NCBI RefSeq assembly: GCF_017875735.1
Contig: NZ_JAGGMZ010000001.1
Coordinates: forward strand, 930,001 to 994,000
DNA: 64,000 nt
Origin: Arthrobacter sp. CAN_C5
GTDB taxonomy: Bacteria > Actinomycetota > Actinomycetes > Actinomycetales > Micrococcaceae
Reading direction: 5' to 3'
Under the pieces are notes generated by a model. The model was not told the DNA's origin, made no database searches, and saw only the letters and a program-made list of their open reading frames with translations. The position numbers and the translations under genes are program-made. Position 1 is the first letter of the stretch. Every line of letters begins with the position of its first letter. Below, one piece after another: positions 58,370 to 64,000 of this stretch.

Positions 58370-59011
58370 CTACACCGCGTCCCGACGCGTCTCCAGGCGG
58401 TGGCAGGCCGACGGCGTGAAGGCGCCGGCGAGGGGCATGTCCAGTGGCGTGGCAGCCAGCGTTCCGGCCGGCAGCAGTTCGTGGTCGTACACATACCCGA
58501 GGGTGGGGACGGCCGGATCGACTGCCCGAAGTTGCGCGAGAAACCGGTCATAGTAGCCGCCGCCCTGGCCGAGCCGGCTGCCGCTGCGGTCCACCGCTAG
58601 TGCCGGGACCAGCAGGAGCGACACCGAGCGCCCACCAGTGAGCAGCCCGGTGAAATGCCGGCGTTCCCCCACCGGCTCCAGCACGGGTGCGCGGGGGCTG
58701 CGTCGCAGTTCGACTCCCGCCGACCAGCTGCACCAGGAAAGCTGGTAGGCGGACTCGCAAATCGGCACCACCACCTCGTAGCCACTCCCGGCCAGCGATG
58801 CCAGGAGATCAAGGGTCCCTGGCTCTGGGTCCACCGACAGGTAGGCGGCGATCAGACCGGGACGGTCGGAGCCCGGCAGAAGCCACCCCTCAACCTGCTG
58901 CCGGAGCCCGGCGGAGGCTTTAGCCCGCTCCTCGGGGGCCATCGCCAGCCGGGCCGCCCGGAAGTGTTGCCGGGCAGCATCCTTGCCGGTTGCAGGCGAT
59001 TGGGGTCCCAT
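58370..59011 (-). CDS. 5-formyltetrahydrofolate cyclo-ligase
   Basis: This 213-aa enzyme converts 5-formyl-THF to 5,10-methenyl-THF with ATP. It begins MGPQSPATGKDAARQHFRAARLAM. It carries IAAYLSVDPEPGTLDLL, LLLVPALAVDRSGSRLGQGGGYYDRFLA (the family's GxGxGYYD motif) and GYVYDHELLPAG near the C-terminus. The frame extends about 135 codons further upstream, but that part runs antisense to galU and is not credible. No clear Shine-Dalgarno was seen. It lies upstream of ruc in the same direction. Confidence 0.9.
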   Translation of the reverse strand: MGPQSPATGKDAARQHFRAARLAMAPEERAKASAGLRQQVEGWLLPGSDRPGLIAAYLSVDPEPGTLDLLASLAGSGYEVVVPICESAYQLSWCSWSAGVELRRSPRAPVLEPVGERRHFTGLLTGGRSVSLLLVPALAVDRSGSRLGQGGGYYDRFLAQLRAVDPAVPTLGYVYDHELLPAGTLAATPLDMPLAGAFTPSACHRLETRRDAV

Positions 59012-59078
59012 ATCGGCATAGTTTACCGAGTCCCGCACCCCCAGCTGTGGGACCCGACGGTTCCGGGCGACTGCAGGC

Positions 59079-59107
59079 TTGCATAGAAAGGCCACTGTCG
59101 TTATGTA
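59079..59107 (+). promoter_or_regulatory. galU promoter
   Basis: A -35-like TTGCAT (59079-59084) and a -10 TATGTA (59102-59107) are separated by exactly 17 bp. The ATG follows the -10 by 10 nt, so the mRNA would have a leader of only about 3 nt. Confidence 0.5.
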
Positions 59108-59117
59108 GGGTGGTGGC

Positions 59118-60014
59118 ATGACCTCACGAGTGAATAAGGCCGTTATCCCCGCTGCGGGACTTGGCACGCGGTTTCTCCCCGCCACGAAGGCGATGCCCAA
59201 GGAAATGCTTCCAGTAGTCGACAAGCCTGCGATCCAGTACGTGGTCGAAGAGGCAGTCAACGCCGGAATGACCGACATCTTGATGATCACTGGGCGAAAC
59301 AAGCGTTCGCTCGAGGACCACTTCGACCGGGTGCCCTTCATCGAGCAGACCCTCGAGGCGAAGGGCGACCATGAGAAGCTGGCCGCCGTCCGCCGTCCGT
59401 CCGAGCTGGGTGACATCCACTATCTCCGGCAGGGGGATCCGAAGGGACTCGGCCACGCCGTCCTCCGCGCAAAGCTCCACGTCGGCAAAGAGCCGTTCGC
59501 CGTTCTCCTCGGCGACGACCTCATCGACGAGCGCGATGTCCTGCTGCAGACCATGATCGAAGTACAGGAGAAGACCGGCGGATCAGTTATCGCACTGATC
59601 GAGGTCGATCCGGACCAGATCAGCGCCTACGGGTGCGCGGACATCTCGGCCATTGACGGCGAGGACTATGTCAGGGTCAGCGAACTGGTGGAGAAGCCAG
59701 CCATCGACGAGGCCCCCTCCAACCTTGCCGTCATCGGCCGGTACGTCCTGCACCCACGCGTTTTTGATGTCCTGGAAACCACCGGCCCAGGCCGGGGCGG
59801 CGAAATCCAGCTCACCGACGCCTTGCAGACTCTCGCCTCAGCAGAGGGCGAAGGATCGGGCGTATACGGCGTCGTGTTCCGTGGCCGTCGTTACGACACC
59901 GGCGATAAGCTCAGCTACATCAAGGCAGTCGTGACCCTGGCCTCAGAGCGCGAGGATCTGGGACCGGACCTCCAGGACTGGTTGAAGAGCTTCACCCAAA
60001 ACCTGAACGGCTAG
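59118..60014 (+). CDS. galU: UTP-glucose-1-phosphate uridylyltransferase
   Basis: GalU makes UDP-glucose from UTP and glucose-1-phosphate for glycolipids, wall polymers and trehalose-6-phosphate. The 298-aa sequence has the nucleotide motif VIPAAGLGTRFLPATKAMPKEMLPVVDKP, then VEEAVNAGMTDILMITGRNK and GRYVLHPRVFDVLETTGPGRGGEIQLTDAL. The start ATG lies just after a -10 box, so the mRNA is nearly leaderless. The rimJ-like gene begins 10 nt later. In mycobacteria and corynebacteria a moeA/glp gene lies between galU and rimJ; it is absent here. Confidence 0.95.
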   Translation: MTSRVNKAVIPAAGLGTRFLPATKAMPKEMLPVVDKPAIQYVVEEAVNAGMTDILMITGRNKRSLEDHFDRVPFIEQTLEAKGDHEKLAAVRRPSELGDIHYLRQGDPKGLGHAVLRAKLHVGKEPFAVLLGDDLIDERDVLLQTMIEVQEKTGGSVIALIEVDPDQISAYGCADISAIDGEDYVRVSELVEKPAIDEAPSNLAVIGRYVLHPRVFDVLETTGPGRGGEIQLTDALQTLASAEGEGSGVYGVVFRGRRYDTGDKLSYIKAVVTLASEREDLGPDLQDWLKSFTQNLNG

Positions 60015-60023
60015 CACAGTCCC

Positions 60024-60701
60024 GTGAGCGGGCAGTTCGCCTGGCCGGTGACCCTCGAGACCGACACTCTCGTCTTGAGGCCGGTACGGCTGCGTGACCG
60101 GAAGGAATGGTCGGCTGTTCGGGAACGCAACGCCGAATGGCTCGCGCCCTGGGAGGCATCCAACCCGGCGCCGGGGGGATACCTGCCCAGCTACCCCGAG
60201 ATGGTCCGGTCGCTGCGGAAGCAGGCCCGGGCGGCGACCGGCCTTCCGTTCCTGATCACCGAGCGGACCGGGCACCTCAGGCAACCTGCGATTGTCGGTC
60301 AACTGACGGTGTCGACCATTGTCTGGGGTTCGGCGATGACAGCGACGCTCGGCTACTGGGTGGACCGCGACCGTGCGGGGCAGGGGATCGCGCCGACCGC
60401 CGTCGCGCTGGTGACCGACTACTGCTTCAAGAGCCTCGGACTGCACCGGATGGAGATCAACATCCGCCCCGAGAACTCGGCCAGCCTTCGGGTCGTTGAG
60501 AAACTTGGCTTCCGAGACGAGGGCTTCCGTAAGGGTTACCTCCACATCGCAGGGGAGTGGACGGACCATCGAAGCTTCGCTCTCACCGGGGACGAAGTGC
60601 CCGGCGGCCTGTTAGCCCGCTGGCAGTCGCAACGCCGACGGGGCCAGGATGGCGGCATTCGCCAACCCGGAGGCGACACACCGCCATCAATACACTCGTG
60701 A
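60024..60701 (+). CDS. RimJ/RimL-type N-acetyltransferase
   Basis: This 225-aa GNAT enzyme resembles RimJ. Motifs are LVLRPVRLRDRKEWSAVR near the N-terminus, ATLGYWVDRDRAGQGIAPTAVAL for acetyl-CoA binding, and HRMEINIRPENSASLRVVEKLGFRDEG for the family's NxxS[LQ]RV[LV]EKLGF pattern. A GTG start is used; the following gene overlaps its 3' side in the annotation of some relatives. It sits between galU and the sepX-like gene, the same place as rimJ in mycobacteria. The protein target is unknown. Confidence 0.88.
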   Translation: MSGQFAWPVTLETDTLVLRPVRLRDRKEWSAVRERNAEWLAPWEASNPAPGGYLPSYPEMVRSLRKQARAATGLPFLITERTGHLRQPAIVGQLTVSTIVWGSAMTATLGYWVDRDRAGQGIAPTAVALVTDYCFKSLGLHRMEINIRPENSASLRVVEKLGFRDEGFRKGYLHIAGEWTDHRSFALTGDEVPGGLLARWQSQRRRGQDGGIRQPGGDTPPSIHS

Positions 60702-60729
60702 CGAGGGTGTACGACCTACCGTTTTAGAC

Positions 60730-61746
60730 GTGGACTTCTCTATGAACAGCTCGGTGGTGCTTGTCGCGATCGTTGGTCTGTGGCTGATCTGGGTTGCCCC
60801 CTTTGTACTGCGTATCCGCAGGCCAGCACTGCTGGCCGAAACGGCCGCCCCGTCAGCCCTTGTCCCACCCGTAACAGCCGAGAGCAGCGTCTCTCAGGGG
60901 AGCATTATGGAAATGTCCGGTCACAGTAGCTCCGGTCACAGTAGCGATGCTGCCGAGCAACGGCCAGCAGGGTTCTCCCCGCGATCCGCATCGAGCCAGC
61001 AACGGTTCGTGATCCGACCCGCCCGAACCGCCATCGCAGTGGTCGGCATAGTGTCACTGCTCGCGGCAATTGTCTGCCTTCCCTTGGCTATCCTTTCCGT
61101 TGTTCCAGCCCTGGCACCTTCGGCTGCGTTCCTCCTGTTCCTGCTTTCGGTTGCTGGTCTCCGCCTCCTCGCCGTTAGAGACCGTCGCCGTCGGGTCAAC
61201 GCGGCCTTTGCCGAGGCAATGTACGCTCCCACCGTGACAGCCCAGCCCACCCCCTTGGTCCTCCATGCTCCCCGACGGGAGACGAGCCTGTTCGACGCCG
61301 AAACCTCCAGCAGCCTTACCGGAGAGAATTCAGTGGCTGAGGAGCATCGGCCGGCTGCGGCGGCGCCCCTGACCGCTACCGAGCTGCGCCAGGCGGCGCT
61401 TGCGGTAGCTTCCGGTGCGGATGGTGGCGCAGCGGGTGAGGCGGCTCCCACCGGCCCCACAGCACCCGCAGGCTCTACCCCCGCGGTCCACCCGGGTGGC
61501 GCCACCTGGGAGCCAGTTGAGGTACCCAAGCCCATGTACGTTGCAGCCGCCAAAGCCGAACGGCAGGCGCCGGTACCGCTTGAGCTTCCCGACGCTCCCA
61601 AGGCCCAGGCCAAGACCAGCCTGAAACAAGGCGCTGTCCCGCCCGTCGTCGAAATTTCAGAGCAGCCAACAGTTGATAACGCCACCACTGCACCGCCGAC
61701 CGGCAGGTTGAACCTGGATGACGTCCTGCAGCGTCGCCGGGCCTAA
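60730..61746 (+). CDS. SepX/GlpR-like membrane protein
   Basis: This 338-aa protein has an N-terminal transmembrane helix, VVLVAIVGLWLIWVAPFVLRIRR, matching the helix-plus-basic-stop pattern of SepX (Streptomyces) and GlpR (corynebacteria). Then come a Ser/Ala/Pro/Gln linker and two closely spaced helices (AIAVVGIVSLLAAIVCLPLAI and FLLFLLSVAGLRLLAV). The last 150 residues are Ala/Pro-rich and probably disordered. Its place after galU and rimJ is the same as Rv0996 in M. tuberculosis. Those proteins act in cell division. A GTG at 60730 or ATG at 60742 could start it. No family domain beyond this was recognised. Confidence 0.6.
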   Translation: MDFSMNSSVVLVAIVGLWLIWVAPFVLRIRRPALLAETAAPSALVPPVTAESSVSQGSIMEMSGHSSSGHSSDAAEQRPAGFSPRSASSQQRFVIRPARTAIAVVGIVSLLAAIVCLPLAILSVVPALAPSAAFLLFLLSVAGLRLLAVRDRRRRVNAAFAEAMYAPTVTAQPTPLVLHAPRRETSLFDAETSSSLTGENSVAEEHRPAAAAPLTATELRQAALAVASGADGGAAGEAAPTGPTAPAGSTPAVHPGGATWEPVEVPKPMYVAAAKAERQAPVPLELPDAPKAQAKTSLKQGAVPPVVEISEQPTVDNATTAPPTGRLNLDDVLQRRRA

Positions 61747-62998
61747 CGCCCCTTCACCGGAACCGGGAGCAGAAACCGCCCAGCTGCGCCTGCTGGAAGG
61801 CGTTGGTGCGGCCGAACCCCTCCGACTCGCGCTGGAGACGCTTGGTTGCCGTGCGTCCACTTGGTCGCTCGTCCAGGTCCATCACCGTCCCGGCGCTGGC
61901 GCCACCGGGATCTATCAGGTGGACGTCGTAGCCAGTGACGACCGGGTGACCACCGAATTCCTCTGCATCAGTACGGCAGCCCTGACCGCCCCAGCGGATG
62001 GCACCGTGAAGCTGACAGGGGCGGACGGCCTGGCCCTGACCGTGTGGCGTCATCCCCATGACCCGCTGCTGCCGGGTCTGCCCTGGGCCTGTGACTCGGC
62101 GAAGGTCGGGGCCGCACTCTTTGGCCTCCGGACGGGTAGCAAAACCGACAGCGCCGTGCCTGAACTGGCAACCGTCAGCTATCGACCGCTGCGGAGAGCC
62201 GTCCTGACCGCCGAGTACCTCGGGGAACGCCGGTACCTGAAGGTCCTGCGTCATGGACAAGCAGGGCGTCTCGCTGAACGCCACCTCCTGCTCACCCGGG
62301 CCGGAATTCCAGCCCCAGAACTGATCGAGGTGCCAGCACCGGACGTGCTGGCCATGCATCGAGCTCCTGGGGCGCCCCTGGCCGAACGGCTGATGAGAGA
62401 CGGCGCACAGTCGATGCAGCCGGGCGCCCTCATCGACCTGCTGCAAAAGCTCCCGCCCGAGTCGATGAGGCTACCGGAGCGCCCCGCCTGGGCTGCGCGC
62501 GTGCGCGACTACGCCATGGGCGCGGCAGCTGTCCTGCCGGAGGAGCAGGCGCGGATCACAGCATTGGCCGACAAGGTGCACCATCTCGTGGCCACGGTCG
62601 ACGCCGGTCCGAAGGTGCCCTCCCACGGGGATTTCTATGAGGCGAACCTTTTGGTCACGGGCGATAGCATCTCGGGACTCCTGGATGTTGATGCACTGGG
62701 TCCCGGCCACCTGGTGGACGACCTCGCCTGTTTCATCGGTCACCTGGCGGTCCTACCCTCCCTGGATAGCCGCTACATCCACATCCCGGCAGCCTTGGAC
62801 CGGTTCCTGGCGGCTTTTGATCGCGCCGTCGAACCCTCGGCACTCCGCGGTCGTGCGGCTGGCGTTGCCCTCACGCTGGTGGCGGGGGCGAAGCACAGGG
62901 CATCACCGGCCGACCCTGATGCCTGGCACGCTGACGCACTCAGACGACTGACGATTGCCGAGTCGCTGGCCGACGCGGCCCTGGCCCGCCGCAGCTAA
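61718..62998 (+). CDS. Kinase-fold phosphotransferase (APH/choline-kinase-like)
   Basis: This 426-aa protein has the aminoglycoside phosphotransferase/choline-kinase catalytic loop VPSHGDFYEANLLV (H303-G304-D305, Asn four residues on) and the following DVDALGPGHLVDDLA with the metal-binding Asp. The N-terminal 200 residues contain a lobe with RYLKVLRHGQAGRLAERHLL, which may hold the ATP-binding Lys, and a variable extension. The substrate is not determinable. The ATG overlaps the 3' end of the sepX-like gene by 29 nt, so they may be cotranscribed. A strong hairpin follows its stop. Confidence 0.78.
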   Translation: MTSCSVAGPNAPSPEPGAETAQLRLLEGVGAAEPLRLALETLGCRASTWSLVQVHHRPGAGATGIYQVDVVASDDRVTTEFLCISTAALTAPADGTVKLTGADGLALTVWRHPHDPLLPGLPWACDSAKVGAALFGLRTGSKTDSAVPELATVSYRPLRRAVLTAEYLGERRYLKVLRHGQAGRLAERHLLLTRAGIPAPELIEVPAPDVLAMHRAPGAPLAERLMRDGAQSMQPGALIDLLQKLPPESMRLPERPAWAARVRDYAMGAAAVLPEEQARITALADKVHHLVATVDAGPKVPSHGDFYEANLLVTGDSISGLLDVDALGPGHLVDDLACFIGHLAVLPSLDSRYIHIPAALDRFLAAFDRAVEPSALRGRAAGVALTLVAGAKHRASPADPDAWHADALRRLTIAESLADAALARRS

Positions 62999-63028
62999 CT
63001 GAAGATGAGAGGTCTCTCATCTTCAGTT
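62997..63028 (+). terminator. Terminator after the kinase-fold gene
   Basis: A perfect 15-bp stem begins within the TAA stop (AACTGAAGATGAGAG and its complement) with a 2-nt central spacer, followed by CCTCTTCGTCTC. It ends the galU-side transcript before the exported Ala-Pro protein. Confidence 0.75.
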
Positions 63029-63101
63029 CCTCTTCGTCTCACATTCGCCGTGCACTGTTGTACACATGGCCCACACCGCCGATCGGGAAAGGAAACCTAC
63101 C

Positions 63102-63662
63102 GTGCACAAGCGAAACATCTGGATCGCCACCGGCTCTCTCAGCGTGATGGCCCTCGGTCTGGGCGTTGCAGTCGCCGATAGTACCCACGACCCCCGGGAC
63201 CTCGGCTCCAGCATCAACAGGTCCAGTGACGACGTCGCCACCGGCACTGATGACGCCAGCAACAGTGGCGGAACAGACAGTCCCGATGGCTCACGCAATG
63301 AGTCCAACCTGAACCGTGAACAGGTCGGTGACGACGACGGTTCGGCGGGCAGCCGCACACCATCGCCAACCACTGAGCCCCGGAGCGCGGAGCCCACGGC
63401 GCCGACCGCGGCAAGTGCTCCGTCGGCGGTAACACCTGCAGCACCCGCTCCTGCCCCAGCCCCAGCACCCGCACCTGCCCCGGCGCCCGCTCCTGCCCCA
63501 GCCCCAGCACCCGCACCGGCGCCCGCCCCGGCTCCCGCTCCCGCACCAGCCCCAGTAGTGGTCCCGGCACCCGCCCCGGTCCCACCGCCGGTCGGGTCAG
63601 TGGATTCGGGCTATTCGGCGCCAAGCGGGGTGTCCGCACCGAGCGCTTCCAGCGGCGGCTGA
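63102..63662 (+). CDS. Exported Ala-Pro repeat protein
   Basis: This 186-aa protein has an export signal (KRNIWIATGSLSVMALGLGVAVA), an acidic Ser/Asn/Asp-rich stretch, then about 22 Ala-Pro dipeptides, and a Ser/Gly-rich end. Such Pro-Ala runs are common in wall-spanning spacers of Gram-positive bacteria. No LPXTG, lipobox or enzymatic domain was seen. The GTG at 63102 is chosen for AAAGGA 8 nt upstream; an ATG at 63066 would add 12 residues. No family is recognised. It lies between a strong terminator and a hairpin, so it is probably monocistronic. Confidence 0.65.
   Translation: MHKRNIWIATGSLSVMALGLGVAVADSTHDPRDLGSSINRSSDDVATGTDDASNSGGTDSPDGSRNESNLNREQVGDDDGSAGSRTPSPTTEPRSAEPTAPTAASAPSAVTPAAPAPAPAPAPAPAPAPAPAPAPAPAPAPAPAPAPAPAPVVVPAPAPVPPPVGSVDSGYSAPSGVSAPSASSGG
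63437..63594 (+). repeat. Tandem Ala-Pro codon repeat inside the exported protein
   Basis: About 22 Ala-Pro units are coded here. A block of about 30 nt (starting GCTCCTGCCCCAGCCCCAGC) occurs twice, which suggests slippage or unequal crossover as the source of length variation. Confidence 0.8.
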
Positions 63663-63712
63663 CAGATTCGAGCGTTGGTGCCGCCCAGAGGGTGGATCCA
63701 ACGCCCTATGGC

Positions 63713-63749
63713 GGGATTCCGGAGTGTTCCCCCAGCATTCCGGAATCCC
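63713..63749. terminator. Hairpin after the Ala-Pro protein gene
   Basis: An 11-bp stem (GGGATTCCGGA and its complement) with a 15-nt loop lies 50 nt after the stop, between this gene and the convergent response-regulator gene. No T tract is present. Confidence 0.5.
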
Positions 63750-63846
63750 AACCCGCCCGGCCATCTTCCTCCCGGACGCGTTGACACCATCCTCCCCGCG
63801 GCCCTACTCCGCCCTCGCAGCGGTGGATCCCGCCAGTAAGCGGCGT

Positions 63847-64000
63847 TCAGGACTCGTCAGAGGAGAGCCTGTACCCCATGCCGCGGACGGTGGTGAACCG
63901 CTCGGCTCCGAGCTTGTTGCGCAGATAGCGCACGTAGACGTCCACCACGTTGGACCCCGGGTCGAAATCGTAACCCCACACCCGGGAGAGAAGTTGTTCA
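63847..64000 (-). CDS. OmpR-type response regulator, C-terminal part (5' end outside window)
   Basis: The minus strand encodes [40 protein letters not shown] and [10 protein letters not shown], the winged-helix DNA-binding half of an OmpR/PhoB response regulator. The receiver domain lies beyond the right edge. It is convergent with the Ala-Pro protein gene. The partner histidine kinase is not visible. Confidence 0.88.
   Translation of the reverse strand, partial: EQLLSRVWGYDFDPGSNVVDVYVRYLRNKLGAERFTTVRGMGYRLSSDES

Noticed and set aside
59012-59416. N-terminal extension of the 5-FTHF cyclo-ligase frame
   Set aside because: The extension runs antisense to galU and is Ser/Thr/Ala-rich; the family's normal N-terminus begins at the ATG at 59011.
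63437-63594. Short repeated units that could be taken for a CRISPR array
   Set aside because: The repeats are in-frame Ala-Pro codons with no unique spacers of constant length.

Overview
The window is a high-GC chromosomal segment from an actinobacterium, most likely an Arthrobacter-like member of the Micrococcales. The evidence is the strong G/C bias at third codon positions, many GTG and TTG starts, short intergenic gaps, groES-groEL preceded by CIRCE operators, and a galU neighbourhood (ruc / 5-FTHF cyclo-ligase / galU / rimJ / sepX-like) that matches the order known from mycobacteria. No rRNA, tRNA, prophage or CRISPR array was seen. Most of the window reads as core genome. The exceptions are a tandem pair of IS110 elements, a decayed patch near 42.6-43.1 kb, and a few fast-evolving genes.

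Layout. 0-1.9 kb: end of acpS and the NAD(P)HX repair enzyme. 1.9-9.9 kb: glycogen-to-trehalose genes glgX, treY, treZ, then an aldo/keto reductase and an acetyltransferase. 10-12.5 kb: a GH4 glycosidase divergent from a PfkB-type sugar kinase. 12.6-16.5 kb: alr and the t6A block tsaE-tsaB-rimI-tsaD. 16.5-20.3 kb: a GCS2 ligase, a GH3 lipoprotein and an alpha/beta hydrolase. 20.4-27 kb: a galactoside-type operon (GH42 beta-galactosidase, two permeases, binding protein) divergent from its LacI regulator, with two near-identical operators between them. 27-31 kb: a small unknown protein, a methyltransferase, prfC and a membrane protein. 31.1-33.4 kb: groES-groEL under a double CIRCE. 33.7-41.9 kb: guaB, an ABC exporter, a MarR regulator, guaB3, glpD and a PTS EIIA. 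41.9-46.6 kb: a DUF3887-like protein, two gene remnants, and a heterodimeric ABC exporter with complementary degenerate ATPase sites. 46.8-49.8 kb: SURF1, a DUF3817 protein and guaA. 50-54 kb: a 1329-residue DUF4011 / SF1 helicase / Vsr-like nuclease protein with a defective Walker A. 54-57.9 kb: a SAF/CpaB-like protein and two head-to-tail IS110 elements. 57.9-63.7 kb: ruc, 5-FTHF cyclo-ligase, galU, rimJ-like, sepX/glpR-like, a kinase-fold protein and an Ala-Pro repeat exported protein. The window ends inside an OmpR-type response regulator.

How the genes fit together. Trehalose is probably made from glycogen by debranching (GlgX) followed by TreY and TreZ. HrcA probably controls both groESL and the redox chaperone gene ruc, since both carry CIRCE-type inverted repeats. 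The GH42 operon is probably silenced by the adjacent LacI protein, and it lacks its own ATPase. Three genes of the IMP/GMP branch (guaB, guaB3, guaA) lie within 16 kb but in separate transcription units.

The most unusual items are the helicase-nuclease protein with Gln in place of the P-loop Lys, the ABC exporter pair in which one subunit keeps only the signature motif while the partner has lost it, the CIRCE upstream of ruc, and the tandem IS110 pair with conserved 5' noncoding regions that could encode bridge RNAs.
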